Assembly (NCBI RefSeq): GCF_025947065.1
Contig: NZ_CP109994.1
Location: 310,001 to 374,000, forward strand
Length of the DNA: 64,000 nucleotides
Direction of reading: 5' to 3'
Source of the DNA: Flavobacterium sp. N1736
GTDB lineage: Bacteria; Bacteroidota; Bacteroidia; Flavobacteriales; Flavobacteriaceae
In this document: in pieces, positions 7,477-16,588 of the stretch
How positions within the stretch are numbered: position 1 is the first letter of the stretch
Layout of the letters: each line of letters starts with the position of its first letter
Made by a program: the position numbers and the translations under genes
Notes under the pieces: model-generated
The model's database searches: none
What the model was told of the DNA's origin: nothing
What the model saw: only the letters and a program-made list of their open reading frames with translations

Positions 7477-7697
7477 CGCAAATGTCTCTGACTTTGCTCC
7501 ATTTTTATGATTTGTTTAAAATTAAAAACCTCTTAAAAGTCTCTGACTTTTACCTAATTTGTATCGATGTCTTTTTTAAGATAACTACCTTGTTATAGAT
7601 AACTATTCTATTACAAAATTCGTAAAAAGTCAGAGACTTTTATCAGATTTATAGTTTTAAGAATATAATAAATTACGCAAAGTCAGAGACATTTGCG
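7477..7697. repeat. Nested inverted-repeat element with GTCAGAGAC arms
   Basis: Outer arms: 21 bases at 7477-7497 (CGCAAATGTCTCTGACTTTG plus C) and the exact complement at 7677-7697. Inner arms: AAAAGTCTCTGACTTTT at 7535-7551 and AAAAGTCAGAGACTTTT at 7625-7641. The core has GATAACTA twice. A separate small hairpin (ACTTCG..CGAAGT) lies at 7716-7732. The 366-base gap 7441-7806 holds no ORF. It may be a MITE-like element or a long RNA stem; no target-site duplication is clear. Confidence 0.7.
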
Positions 7698-7806
7698 TAG
7701 CGCTTTGGAAGCAATACTTCGTAGAGCGAAGTAGTTACTGTAATTAATTTTTGCATGATATATTTGTTTAAAATTTTAACTTAATTAATTGTCGAGAACT
7801 TAAATT

Positions 7807-8064
7807 TTAATTGTCAATATTCCCTAGCCAAGACGGACTCTTACCCATTATAATTTGATATTCTTCTAATGTAACATTCTTATGGTTTAGGATAATAGAT
7901 GTTATTTTTGAATTAGGATTAAACTCTCTTAACATATTTTCTGCATATCTTTTTACTTGATTTGGTTCGTACATTCCAGAACCTGTTACAGTAACAACCT
8001 CTGATAAGCCACCGTCAATTATAACGTTAACTTCATCAATATAGTAATGTCTTAGATTTTCCAT
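7807..8064 (-). CDS. Small hypothetical protein downstream of the P-loop ATPase
   Basis: 85 residues, MENLRHYYIDEVNVIIDGGL, not recognised. No signal peptide or membrane segment. The pattern of short strands (VNVIIDGG, EVVTVTGSG, KITSIILNHK) suggests a small alpha/beta or all-beta cytosolic domain. It starts 82 bases after the ATPase stop on the same strand, so it may form a two-gene unit with it. Confidence 0.5.
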   Translation of the reverse strand: MENLRHYYIDEVNVIIDGGLSEVVTVTGSGMYEPNQVKRYAENMLREFNPNSKITSIILNHKNVTLEEYQIIMGKSPSWLGNIDN

Positions 8065-8146
8065 TTTTTGATCTTTTGAAGGTACTTTAGTTTTATCTAT
8101 TTGAAATCATTTAGATTATGTTTCAGTCAGTTTATATATTTTTTTA

Positions 8147-9646
8147 TTAATCATCATTTTGACCTGGCCTACTTTCAGTAAGTTGTAAACGATATTTTAA
8201 AGATTGATGTGTTCGAAAAGGTCTTTCGATATTCATTTTTAAATTTGGTATACTAGATTGATATTCCCAACGGCCTTGTTTTTTCTGTCCAATTATAGAA
8301 TTATCAAATAGAAAATTAATATGTTTACGTAAGTCCCCTTCAGTCGAATTAGGAAATTCTAATTTATATTTATTCTCAAATTCGGAATAAGTAAAAGTTT
8401 CAACTTGAATTAATTGTAAAACAGAGAATAAATTTTCAATTTCTGGAAACTGATTGGACCATTCATCTATTATTTCATTATATACACTTATTGAAGCATC
8501 ATATGCAGCATCATATAATTCCGTAGTTGTGTAAAGACCAGTTTTATTTTGTATGTGTTTCTTCCTAATATTGTTAAAATAAATAATAACATCTCTGGGT
8601 CTAAAGAATGAACGCCTTGTTATATATTTAAATGGAGGTGTTCCTTGTCTAACAAATGAAGCTTCAAACAAAGAGTCACACTTTTTGCTTAGGTCAAGTT
8701 CAACATCATTAGGTTTATATTTTTTTACTCTTTCTAAAAACATAGTATCTAATGAGTCGTTATCCCATGCAATAACAATCGCACTATCTTGATATAACTT
8801 ATTTTTGTCGTTAAATCTCAATGTTTCATAAATGTCTGTTCTTAGAAATGGAATTACTTTAAGATTTTTTTTCAATGTATCATCAATAGCAATATTTCTA
8901 CAAACATTGATTAGATTAATAAGAACTTTACTGTATTCATCTATTTCACCACTTAACCAATTCTCATCTAGTTGATCAAGAATTATTAAGAATTTTTTAT
9001 CACCTACATTGTTTTTAAATATTGTTTCAAAATAAGATAACAGTGTAAAAGCATTTGATCTCAATGTATTTTGTAATTCTTTATTTTCTGCAACATCATC
9101 AAATGAAACTTCGCCAACATTAAAGCTTGTTTCGTCAAATTCTAAGCCAGGTCCTGCAAGTTTTTGTATTCTAGCAAGTTTTGAAAATAATACTTCCATA
9201 ATGCTTGGATCAGGATTTCCGAAAACTTTTGCGATATATTTTTTAGCCCATTTTAATTCTTTTGAAAGACTTTCGGAGTTAATTTCTTTAATTTCAATCA
9301 AACGAGATATTAATTTCACGAAAAATAAAAAACGCCAACTTTTTTGATATGCACTTAATTCACCAGCTATTGATTCTTTATATAATTTATGAGCAGGCCA
9401 AGGATAATCTTTGAAATTTAAAGATACTACTATATTGTTATTTACATTTTGAGGAATTGATTTTTCGAGATATTTATAAATGGCAGTTTTTCCTGTCCCT
9501 TTTCTTCCAAGAAGCAACCAATATTTGCTATTAATTATTTTATCTAACTCTGGAGTCAATAAAAAATACTCTTGCAGCTCTGTATCAGTTTCAGCAGAAA
9601 CTTCAAATTCTGGTAACCAATCTTTTATGTCTGTCATGTCTTCCAT
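8147..9646 (-). CDS. P-loop ATPase, possibly Sll1717 family
   Basis: 499 residues. Walker A is LLLGRKGTGKTAIYKYLE near residue 50; Walker B is KFLIILDQLDENW near residue 225, with a DQLDE acidic pair. Later, RRSFFRPRDVIIYFNNIRKK matches the RPRD(x)I motif in the helical lid of STAND/ORC-like ATPases of the Sll1717 type. The last ~100 residues look like a winged-helix region (YSEFENKYKLEFPNSTEGDL). No membrane segment. Family members often occur in accessory or defence loci; the function here is unknown. Flanked by repeats, which fits an acquired gene. Confidence 0.65.
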   Translation of the reverse strand: MEDMTDIKDWLPEFEVSAETDTELQEYFLLTPELDKIINSKYWLLLGRKGTGKTAIYKYLEKSIPQNVNNNIVVSLNFKDYPWPAHKLYKESIAGELSAYQKSWRFLFFVKLISRLIEIKEINSESLSKELKWAKKYIAKVFGNPDPSIMEVLFSKLARIQKLAGPGLEFDETSFNVGEVSFDDVAENKELQNTLRSNAFTLLSYFETIFKNNVGDKKFLIILDQLDENWLSGEIDEYSKVLINLINVCRNIAIDDTLKKNLKVIPFLRTDIYETLRFNDKNKLYQDSAIVIAWDNDSLDTMFLERVKKYKPNDVELDLSKKCDSLFEASFVRQGTPPFKYITRRSFFRPRDVIIYFNNIRKKHIQNKTGLYTTTELYDAAYDASISVYNEIIDEWSNQFPEIENLFSVLQLIQVETFTYSEFENKYKLEFPNSTEGDLRKHINFLFDNSIIGQKKQGRWEYQSSIPNLKMNIERPFRTHQSLKYRLQLTESRPGQNDD

Positions 9647-9833
9647 GTTTTTTATTGCTTTAAAATTATAAAATTTTATTATTATAAAATTTTATTTTAA
9701 TTATCATTTATATATTTGTTTTAGCTCATAAATATAAATTATTATCTAACAAAATTTTACCAAACATAATTCCTTTTATTTCAATAAGCTTACGGAAAAC
9801 CGTAAATATCTAATAAAAATGATTTCTATGTCT

Positions 9834-9915
9834 GATAGAAGTGAAAATCCTTTTGTGAAGCTTTAACTGAACAAAAGATTGTAACGTCCCGATGCTTCGG
9901 GAGCAGGAAATAGCT
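9834..9915. repeat. Dispersed palindromic repeat (GTGAAAATCC / AAAAGATTGTAACG type)
   Basis: GATAGAAGTGAAAATCCTTT and AAAAGATTGTAACG flank a diverged centre, ending in a small TCCCGA..TCGGGA hairpin (9887-9902). The same element, in reverse orientation and with a GC-rich CCGCCGCGGCGG centre, lies at 55223-55300. It fills most of the 383-base gap before prfA; otherwise only the prfA promoter is there. Confidence 0.55.
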
Positions 9916-9997
9916 TCAAAAAACCATCATAATTCCTCTAAAAAACACCCTTAAAAAACTCAAAAGCTTTATGATAGAATTTTCAACAAAAATTTCG

Positions 9998-10005
9998 TAA
10001 ATTTG
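9998..10005 (+). promoter_or_regulatory. -7 element of prfA
   Basis: TAAATTTG is an exact TAnnTTTG match, 25 bases before the prfA ATG, the usual distance for a short-leader flavobacterial promoter. Confidence 0.6.
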
Positions 10006-10029
10006 CACTCCAATAAAAGGAATTAGAAA

Positions 10030-11106
10030 ATGTTAGATAGACTTCAAATAGTAAAACAGCGTTTTGACGAGATTTCAGATTTGATTATCCAGCCGGATGT
10101 TATTTCTGATCAAAAGCGTTATGTGCAATTGAATCAAGAGTACAAAAACCTGAAAGCATTGGCTGAAAAGCGTGATGAATATGTGCTTTTGATGGCTAAT
10201 ATAGATGAGGCAAACGAAATTATTGCTGATGGAAGTGATGCAGATATGACCGAAATGGCCAAAATGCAACTAGATGAAGCAAAAGAAAGATTGCCGGAAC
10301 TTGAGGAAGAAATCAAATTTATGTTGATCCCTAAAGATCCTGAAGATGCTAAAAACGTAATGGTCGAGATTCGTGCCGGAACAGGTGGGGATGAAGCAAG
10401 TATTTTTGCCGGAGATTTATTTAGAATGTATACTAAATATTGTGAAAATCAAGGCTGGAGAACTTCGGTTGTTGATATGAACGAAGGAACTTCGGGAGGT
10501 TTTAAAGAGGTTATTTTTGAAGTTTCGGGCGAAGATGTTTACGGAACTTTAAAGTTTGAAGCTGGTGTTCACCGTGTACAACGTGTTCCTCAGACTGAAA
10601 CGCAAGGTCGTGTGCATACATCTGCAGCAACAGTTATGGTTTTACCGGAAGCGGAAGAATTTGATGTTCAAATTGATATGAACGATGTTCGTGTTGATTT
10701 CTTCTGTTCATCTGGACCTGGAGGACAATCTGTAAATACTACGAAATCTGCTGTACGTTTAACGCACATTCCTACGGGATTGGTGGCGCAATGTCAGGAT
10801 CAGAAATCACAGCATAAAAATAAAGATAAAGCTTTGAACGTTTTACGTTCTCGTTTATACGAACAGGAATTGGCTAAGAAAGAGGCAGAAGATGCTACAA
10901 AACGTACTTCTCAGGTTAGTTCTGGTGACCGTTCGGCTAAGATTCGTACTTACAACTACGCTCAGGGTCGTGTAACTGATCACAGAGTTGGTTTAACTCT
11001 TTACGATTTAGGAAATATCATGAATGGTGATATTCAAAAAATTGTTGCCGAATTACAGTTGGTAAACAATATGGAGAAATTGAAAGAAGCTTCGGAAGTA
11101 TTTTAA
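10030..11106 (+). CDS. prfA: Peptide chain release factor 1
   Basis: 358 residues, the normal RF1 length. The peptidyl-tRNA hydrolysis motif GGQ is at residues 231-233 within [14 protein letters not shown]. The stop-codon recognition stretch reads [20 protein letters not shown], so the PxT tripeptide is PQT where E. coli has PAT; the first and third positions are kept. The N-terminal helical domain and C-terminal [15 protein letters not shown] are typical. It terminates translation at UAA and UAG. Followed by two strong hairpins at 11191-11320. Confidence 0.97.
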   Translation: MLDRLQIVKQRFDEISDLIIQPDVISDQKRYVQLNQEYKNLKALAEKRDEYVLLMANIDEANEIIADGSDADMTEMAKMQLDEAKERLPELEEEIKFMLIPKDPEDAKNVMVEIRAGTGGDEASIFAGDLFRMYTKYCENQGWRTSVVDMNEGTSGGFKEVIFEVSGEDVYGTLKFEAGVHRVQRVPQTETQGRVHTSAATVMVLPEAEEFDVQIDMNDVRVDFFCSSGPGGQSVNTTKSAVRLTHIPTGLVAQCQDQKSQHKNKDKALNVLRSRLYEQELAKKEAEDATKRTSQVSSGDRSAKIRTYNYAQGRVTDHRVGLTLYDLGNIMNGDIQKIVAELQLVNNMEKLKEASEVF

Positions 11107-11190
11107 TTAAAGTTGCTAAGGTTCTGATTTACTGAGTTGTTAAGTTTTTTACGGAACGAAGTTTAGAGTCACAAAGGATTTCTATATATT

Positions 11191-11231
11191 AAAAAACAGT
11201 CTGTTATACAATGTAAAACAGACTGTTTTTT
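11191..11231 (+). terminator. Terminator downstream of prfA
   Basis: AAAAAACAGTCTGTT (11191-11205) pairs with AACAGACTGTTTTTT (11217-11231), followed by T-rich sequence. A perfect 15-bp stem including the A/T tails, able to work on both strands. Confidence 0.8.
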
Positions 11232-11280
11232 TGTAGATAAAGATCAAACTTAGCAGCTTAGTCACTTAGTATCTTAAAAG

Positions 11281-11320
11281 AAAAAAGAGACTGTTTCATA
11301 TTTGAAACAGTCTCTTTTTT
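11281..11320. terminator. Second, longer hairpin after prfA
   Basis: AAAAAAGAGACTGTTTCA pairs with TGAAACAGTCTCTTTTTT (11303-11320), an 18-bp perfect stem with a four-base loop. It shares GACTGTT with the hairpin at 11191-11231. The rest of 11107-11574 has no convincing gene. Confidence 0.75.
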
Positions 11321-11574
11321 GTAAGGTCAAAATCTAATAACTCAGCTTTTGGCAACTTTGTACCTTTGTACTTTGTATCTCTGAACCTTAAAAATATAGT
11401 GTAGGATATTAACTGATTAACCGTTTGTTTATAAAACGTATAATGCGAGTTAGATACCTAGAAATACTCTCGTAAATTCAAAACATTTATATAGATTCGA
11501 GTAAACGTATACACCATTTTTTAATACTATTTCGCTTAGCTTTTCCATAATACTTATATTTTTAGTTTAAACAA

Positions 11575-11967
11575 TTACTCTCTAGATGGTTCGTATGGTG
11601 ATGATTCTTCTTCTGTTTCATCATGAGAAGATTCATGAGGTTTTGAAACTAAATTGGTTATAATTAATTGTAATACTGATCCGAAGATGTTTTTAAACGT
11701 CGAATCAGATTTTCCTACTACTAATCTCTTTGCAAGATACCCAATTCCAATACTGATTGCTGATTGTGCCAAATGGCCTTTAAATCCAACTGTTTCATTA
11801 ATTTCTTCAACCGTATTTCTAATTAGATTTAGCGGTTTTAGATTGTGCTTAATTTCTGCAACTTCATCTTTAATTGCAATCCAGTCCTGTTTTTGTTGCG
11901 CCTTTGTTTCAAGAATCATTTGTTCTAATCTGTCAACAGTAAAAATGTTTTCTTTAATGGTTCCCAT
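11575..11967 (-). CDS. Hypothetical protein in envelope/stress operon
   Basis: 130 residues, not recognised. The first ~60 residues are charged and helical (DRLEQMILETKAQQKQDWIA), like a coiled coil. A short weakly hydrophobic segment follows (AISIGIGYLAKRLVVG), then an acidic tail HDETEEESSPYEPS. It starts six bases after the holin-X-like gene stop, so the two are co-transcribed. This gene pair is common in flavobacterial stress blocks; the role is unknown, perhaps a partner of the membrane protein. Confidence 0.6.
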   Translation of the reverse strand: MGTIKENIFTVDRLEQMILETKAQQKQDWIAIKDEVAEIKHNLKPLNLIRNTVEEINETVGFKGHLAQSAISIGIGYLAKRLVVGKSDSTFKNIFGSVLQLIITNLVSKPHESSHDETEEESSPYEPSRE

Positions 11968-11973
11968 AACAGT

Positions 11974-12363
11974 TTAATTTAAAGCTTTGTCAGTTTCGTT
12001 TGAATCAGTTTTAGTTTCTTTTAAAATGCTGGAAATAATCATATTTCCAATTGGCGTTTTTATTAGCGAATGCTGAAATTTGTGTAATACAACGGCAACA
12101 ATCAAATAAAATAACGCCAGTATAAAAAAGCCGTAAGAATACTCTCCAAGCTGTTTTCCAATCCATAAACTTAGCCCGATATTAAGAAACAAAGTAAAAA
12201 ATGCAACAACAGCGCCAACGGCAATTTTCGATGTTAATGTTGAAAGAACATCTGCTGATGCAGATACCGTTTTAAGTTTGACTAATTCAATACTTGTTCG
12301 GGTATAATTTTCAGCTTTTTCAAAAATGTTTTCGTCGTCTCTTGTTGTTGCATTTGTTTCCAT
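11974..12363 (-). CDS. Phage-holin-family (holin superfamily III / DUF1469-like) membrane protein
   Basis: 129 residues. An N-terminal charged helix (IFEKAENYTRTSIELVKLKT) is followed by two membrane helices, about AVGAVVAFFTLFLNIGLSLWIG and YGFFILALFYLIVAVVLH, and a short polar tail. This is the layout of the Actinobacterial holin-X/DUF1469 proteins, which despite the name are usually chromosomal envelope proteins. No phage genes are nearby. Part of a minus-strand run with YtxH and Lmo0937-type genes. Confidence 0.7.
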   Translation of the reverse strand: METNATTRDDENIFEKAENYTRTSIELVKLKTVSASADVLSTLTSKIAVGAVVAFFTLFLNIGLSLWIGKQLGEYSYGFFILALFYLIVAVVLHKFQHSLIKTPIGNMIISSILKETKTDSNETDKALN

Positions 12364-12398
12364 GATAAAGGTATTTTATGTTTTAAAAATGTCACTTT

Positions 12399-12683
12399 TT
12401 AGTAGTTCGTTTTTACAGCTTTTACTTCATCTTTAGCATTGTTGAAGTCTTCTTTTACAGAATTGAATTTTGCTTTTCCTTCGTCGATAATATCTTTACC
12501 GCTTGAAGTAATTGTGCTTACAATTCCGTCAAATTTACCTTTTAGGTTATCTCCGTAATCTTTTGATTTATCTGATATTTTTTTTCTTGTATTTGAACCT
12601 TTATCCGGTGCGAATAAAACTCCTAAAAATGCTCCCGCCGCTGCGGCTCCTAAAATTCCTAAAATTGTGCTACTAGTTTTCAT
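12399..12683 (-). CDS. YtxH domain-containing protein
   Basis: 94 residues. A glycine/alanine-rich N-terminal membrane segment, STILGILGAAAAGAFLGVLF, then APDKGSNTRKKI, the YtxH signature. The rest is a charged amphipathic helix (KDIIDEGKAKFNSVKEDFNN). YtxH proteins are general-stress-type membrane-anchored proteins of unclear role. It sits 35 bases upstream of the holin-X-like gene. Confidence 0.85.
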   Translation of the reverse strand: MKTSSTILGILGAAAAGAFLGVLFAPDKGSNTRKKISDKSKDYGDNLKGKFDGIVSTITSSGKDIIDEGKAKFNSVKEDFNNAKDEVKAVKTNY

Positions 12684-12732
12684 AATATTTGATTTAAATG
12701 ATTAATATAAAATTGTTATAATTGTTTGATTT

Positions 12733-12885
12733 TTAAATTTCTCGACCTTTAATAAGTCTGAATAGAATTGCGATAACAGCAATTACTAATAATATGTGAA
12801 TAATACTTCCGGCGCTGTATACAAAGAACCCAAGAGCCCAAAGAATAACCAGAATCACTGCGATTGTATATAATAAATTTGACAT
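12733..12885 (-). CDS. Lmo0937-family small membrane protein
   Basis: A 50-residue protein beginning MSNLLYTIAVILVILWALGF and ending IAILFRLIKGREI. Two short helices and the C-terminal FRLIKGR motif match the Lmo0937 family, small stress-associated membrane proteins found widely in Bacteroidetes. The stop is 49 bases upstream of the YtxH gene on the same strand. Confidence 0.8.
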   Translation of the reverse strand: MSNLLYTIAVILVILWALGFFVYSAGSIIHILLVIAVIAILFRLIKGREI

Positions 12886-12927
12886 GGTTTTTATTTATTT
12901 AATGGTTAATAATTAATTGATTTATTT

Positions 12928-13575
12928 TTAATTTAATTTGTATGATAAGTATAAACTAAAGTTGCTGTTTTTTGCATCTGGAAACGTATATGTAGTTCCG
13001 GCAACAGTTCTTTCTTTACCAATCGTTGTAAGACCATAATTGTAACGTAATCCAACACTTATCGGGCTAAAATCTACTCCAATACCGGCTGCAATACCAG
13101 CATCGAATTTGTTTAAGTCATCTGTATCAACATCTTCGTTAAAATCAAAATCTCCACTTCCTGTTACTTTAGAACTTACCAGATATGATGCATAACCACC
13201 AGCCTGAACATTAAAGTTTTTAGTAATATTAACTCGTACTAATAAAGGAACTTCGATATAATTTAATTTGAATTTTGCATTTCCTGTTGCAAAAGCATTG
13301 TCATATTCTAACTCTGAACCTTTTGTTGTAAACAAAATCTCTGGCTGAATAGCAACAAAATCTGAGATTGGTAATGTGGCATAAACACCGGCATTAAAAC
13401 CATACAGCATATTTTTGTCAGTTGCTTCATTCTCGTCTGATAAGAAATTTGACATGTTAAATCCTCCTTTAATACCAAACTCTGTGGTAACATTTTCGTC
13501 CTGTGCGTGTAACATTCCAAAAGAAGCTGTCATAAAAAGGACCAAGGCGCATAATAAATTTGATTGCATTTTCAT
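12928..13575 (-). CDS. PorT-like outer membrane beta-barrel protein
   Basis: 215 residues. A signal peptide (MKMQSNLLCALVLFMTASFG, cleaved near LHAQD) is followed by repeated amphipathic strands: FGIKGGFNMSNFLSDEN, YGFNAGVYATLPISDFVAIQ, ALLVRVNITKNFNVQAGGY-type segments, and a final FSLYLSYKLN strand ending in an aromatic/hydrophobic C-terminus. Typical of the outer-membrane-beta-barrel (PF13568) family in Bacteroidetes. Its place beside stress genes suggests an envelope role; the ligand is unknown. Confidence 0.8.
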   Translation of the reverse strand: MKMQSNLLCALVLFMTASFGMLHAQDENVTTEFGIKGGFNMSNFLSDENEATDKNMLYGFNAGVYATLPISDFVAIQPEILFTTKGSELEYDNAFATGNAKFKLNYIEVPLLVRVNITKNFNVQAGGYASYLVSSKVTGSGDFDFNEDVDTDDLNKFDAGIAAGIGVDFSPISVGLRYNYGLTTIGKERTVAGTTYTFPDAKNSNFSLYLSYKLN

Positions 13576-13614
13576 AATTGTGATAATTTAGGTTAATAAT
13601 TGCTCTACAGGCAT

Positions 13615-14181
13615 TTAATTAATTTGTTGTTTAATTTGTTCAGTTTCTCTTAAAAGCTGATACAGTTCCGGCAAATAATGCAATACTAATTTTAAAATCA
13701 CTTTGTCATTTGTTTTCTTAGAAACAGATTCCAGTGCTTCGATTTGTTCGTTTAATGATTCCAACAAAGAATCCATATAAGCTTTATCAAAACTGACGTC
13801 ACTGGCATCAATTAATTTGTATAATTCCAGTTTATTGGAGTTATTTATCTCTGTAACAATCACCAGCCTTTTATTGGCTATCTTTGCTACATCCTGTAAC
13901 AAATTACTTTGGTGATTTTCTATTTTCCTGCTTAATTGCTTAATAATACTTTGTGAAGCTTTTTGCTGAGCAATTTGACTTTTCGAAATAATGACCTTAC
14001 TTAAATTTGCCGTCGCAATAAAAAAATAAGCTTCCATTTGTTCTTTGTCATTCGTATTAAAAGTTTCATTTTTTAAGGTATTTTCTATCGGATTATTTTT
14101 CTTGCACGACGTGGTACAAATGATCAGAAATAAAAAAAATATTCTTAAAAATGTTGCTCTCAACATGGGCACTGCTTTCAT
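13615..14181 (-). CDS. DUF4142-type lipoprotein
   Basis: 188 residues (ATG at 14181; another at 14166). The signal FLRIFFLFLIICTTSCKKN carries a lipobox ending in Cys. The mature part is helical, with a DUF4142-like ferritin-fold pattern: FFIATANLSKVIISKSQIAQQ, a conserved K..S..IIKQLSRKIENHQSN block and a second helix pair. DUF4142 proteins are often found in stress islands. The role is unknown. Confidence 0.65.
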   Translation of the reverse strand: MKAVPMLRATFLRIFFLFLIICTTSCKKNNPIENTLKNETFNTNDKEQMEAYFFIATANLSKVIISKSQIAQQKASQSIIKQLSRKIENHQSNLLQDVAKIANKRLVIVTEINNSNKLELYKLIDASDVSFDKAYMDSLLESLNEQIEALESVSKKTNDKVILKLVLHYLPELYQLLRETEQIKQQIN

Positions 14182-14253
14182 TAATTACTTGTTAAAGTAT
14201 TACATTACAAAGATGCTAACGAATGAAGCGTTTTGCTTTACAGCATAAAAAAG

Positions 14254-14293
14254 AAACGTTATATAATTCCCATAATGGATTTATATAACGTTT
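14254..14293. terminator. Terminator downstream of the histidine kinase
   Basis: AAACGTTATATAA (14254-14266) pairs with TTATATAACGTTT (14281-14293), followed by T on the plus strand and by an A/T run on the minus side. It ends the response regulator/kinase transcript. Confidence 0.65.
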
Positions 14294-14315
14294 TTTATGT
14301 AGTTTTTTAGAGGGT

Positions 14316-16100
14316 TTACTCGGGTAGAAACACTGTAAATACAGAACCTTTTCCTAAGATGCTGTCTGCAGTAATATGACCTTTATGGTTCTCTACAATC
14401 TTCTTACAAATTGCAAGACCAATTCCGGTTCCGGGATAATCTGTTTTAGAATGAAGACGCTGAAATAAAACAAAAATGGTTTCTTTAAATTGAGGATCAA
14501 ATCCCATTCCGTTATCTGAAAAAGTAATCTTATAAAACTTCTTAATATTTTGTTCTAATAAATCAGGATAATCAGTCGACAGAACTTTTTCAGTTTCAAT
14601 CGTAATTTCAGGATTTAAATTTGGTTGGTTATACTTTAAAGAATTTCCAATCAGATTAATAAAAAGCTGTTCTATTTGATAAGGAATAACATTAAGCTTT
14701 GGTAATTTTGAAGTTGTAATAATTGCTTTTTTCTCGTCAATGATTTCTGTTAATTCAGATTTAGCATTTTCGAATAATTCATTCAAATTTGATTTTATGA
14801 ATTCTTTTTTCGTAGTATTTGTTCTCGAAAATAAAAGTAAATCGTCTATTAAAACACGCATTCTTTTTGCTGATACTTCAATCTTGGTGATATAATCTTT
14901 GGCACTGTCTGATAAAACAGCTTTATCGGCATCTGAAACCCTTGAGATAAAAGTTTGAATTTTCCGAAGCGGTTCCTGCAAATCATGACTTGCAACATGA
15001 TTAAAAGAAGCAAGTTCCTTATTACTTTTTTCAAGTTCTTTATTACGTTCCTGAAGTTCGATGTTCAATAAATGCTCATCTGTAATATCAAAATTAATTC
15101 CGAGCAAAATCTGGCTTCCCTGCTGATCTCTCAATAATTTTCCTGTCGATTTAAAATACCTGATTTCATTATCAGGAAGCAAAATCTTATAATAAATAAA
15201 AGGCAATTGTTTATTGTTGACAATACCATCCATAGATTTAGAAACGGCTTCCTTATCATCCGGATGCACAAAATTTAAAAAAGTATCTTTTTCAGGAACA
15301 AAAGCATTTGGTTTAAGACCTAATAATCGATACTGATTTTCAGAATAATCGATTTTATTGACATCTAAATCCCATTGCCAGGTACTAAATTTACCAATAA
15401 CTTCAGATTCTGACATTAATCGCGAAGAAATCAAAAGTTGTTTATTGAATATTTTTAAACGTTTAATGTCTTTGCTGATTTGTCTGTAAGCAAGAATAAT
15501 AAAAGTTAGGGCTGCTAAAAATAATGAAATGGAGAAAACAGGACTTAAAGAAATTTCCTGAGCATATATTTTTAGTCTTTTTTGCAGGTATTTTTTTTCG
15601 ATATCATTCATTTCATCAACCTGAAAACGAATATTATCCATTAAAATTCGTCCGCCAAACATATGATTGTCAAGTTTTCTTTTATCATATGTTTGCGGAT
15701 TGCTGTATTTAAAGCAGTTTTCGAATGAAGTAAAACGCTGCGTAATAAGCTTAAATAATTTTTTAAGATTTTTTTGTTGCTTTGGATTATCAGCTGTAAG
15801 CTTTTTTAACGTAATAAATGAAGTGTTTACCTTGTCTCGCGAATAAATATAAGGAGTTAAAAAACGGCCGTTGCGTGTTATTATATAGCCACGCTGACCT
15901 GTTTCTGCATCCTTTATCGCTGACATTAATCGCTCTAATTGAATGTTTATTTCATACGTATGCATTACCAATTTACTGGATTCGTTTAAATCCTGGTTGT
16001 GTTTGTAAGCAATTGAAGAAAGAAATAACAGAATGAAAACTGCGATTACAAAAATAACTCTCAATGAGTTTGAAGAATTAAACTTGGGTATCCATTTCAT
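14316..16100 (-). CDS. CHASE3-PAS sensor histidine kinase
   Basis: 594 residues. TM1 is at about 13-31. CHASE3 follows, with DAETGQRGYIIT at 64-75. TM2 is at about 185-204. A PAS domain (FSTWQWDLDVNKIDY to ITDEH) spans about 238-342. A coiled linker and HisKA follow, with phosphorylatable His372 in ASHDLQEPLRKIQTF, then HATPase_c with NLIGNSLKYN (N box), SDNGMGFD (G1) and TGIGLAICKKIV (G2). It is a complete membrane kinase without receiver. The response regulator gene ends nine bases upstream, so the two form one operon. The signal is unknown. Confidence 0.93.
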   Translation of the reverse strand: MKWIPKFNSSNSLRVIFVIAVFILLFLSSIAYKHNQDLNESSKLVMHTYEINIQLERLMSAIKDAETGQRGYIITRNGRFLTPYIYSRDKVNTSFITLKKLTADNPKQQKNLKKLFKLITQRFTSFENCFKYSNPQTYDKRKLDNHMFGGRILMDNIRFQVDEMNDIEKKYLQKRLKIYAQEISLSPVFSISLFLAALTFIILAYRQISKDIKRLKIFNKQLLISSRLMSESEVIGKFSTWQWDLDVNKIDYSENQYRLLGLKPNAFVPEKDTFLNFVHPDDKEAVSKSMDGIVNNKQLPFIYYKILLPDNEIRYFKSTGKLLRDQQGSQILLGINFDITDEHLLNIELQERNKELEKSNKELASFNHVASHDLQEPLRKIQTFISRVSDADKAVLSDSAKDYITKIEVSAKRMRVLIDDLLLFSRTNTTKKEFIKSNLNELFENAKSELTEIIDEKKAIITTSKLPKLNVIPYQIEQLFINLIGNSLKYNQPNLNPEITIETEKVLSTDYPDLLEQNIKKFYKITFSDNGMGFDPQFKETIFVLFQRLHSKTDYPGTGIGLAICKKIVENHKGHITADSILGKGSVFTVFLPE

Positions 16101-16109
16101 TAAGCATTA

Positions 16110-16559
16110 CTATTTTAGGCGCAACAAGAAATTGTCCCGGTTTAAACCAGATGTGTGATAGTGCCAGTTTAATGTCACAACTTCATTAATAATTTTCTTT
16201 AAAGTGTTAAAATCACTTGGCTTTTTAATATAAATATTGGCACCTTCAATAAAAGTGTCTTCAATATCTTCTTCTGAAGATGAAGTAGAGTAAATCGCAA
16301 TAATTATATTTTTAAGATGTTCGGTTTTTTTAATTTCGATCAAACATTCTTTTCCTGTTTTTTTAGGCATGTTCAAATCCAGAAATAAAATATCAGGCAA
16401 TTTTACATCCGGTTGCATTAAATGTTCCATTAATTGAAGACCATCGTGAACAAACGTAACTTTTGTTTGAACTCTTACTTCTTCAAAGGCATCTTTAAAA
16501 AAAAGTCGATCATCTTCATCGTCATCAGCGAGTAAAATGTGTAATGCGTTTTTTTGCAT
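16110..16559 (-). CDS. Single-domain response regulator (Rcp1-like)
   Basis: 149 residues and only a receiver domain: acidic pocket LLADDDEDDRLF, phosphoacceptor Asp61 in LFLDLNMPKKTG, the conserved Ser (YSTSSSEED) and Lys (IKKP). FFKDAFEEV and the long loop after strand 2 resemble the Rcp1 type that pairs with phytochrome or CHASE3 kinases. It has no DNA-binding output, so it probably acts by protein contact or phosphotransfer. Encoded just before the kinase; the AraC gene lies 29 bases upstream. Confidence 0.9.
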   Translation of the reverse strand: MQKNALHILLADDDEDDRLFFKDAFEEVRVQTKVTFVHDGLQLMEHLMQPDVKLPDILFLDLNMPKKTGKECLIEIKKTEHLKNIIIAIYSTSSSEEDIEDTFIEGANIYIKKPSDFNTLKKIINEVVTLNWHYHTSGLNRDNFLLRLK

Positions 16560-16588
16560 CGAATTAGTGGGTTTTTGGTTTTATATTT

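Noticed and set aside
7477..7697. GTCAGAGAC repeats as a CRISPR array
   Set aside because: Four copies in alternating orientation, not direct repeats with equal spacers.
11450..11548. 32-codon ORF on the minus strand (MEKLSEIVLKNGVYVYS...)
   Set aside because: Short, no promoter, no pairing with neighbours and no family pattern; could be chance.
11974..12363. Holin-like protein as prophage marker
   Set aside because: No other phage genes; the family is usually chromosomal envelope proteins.
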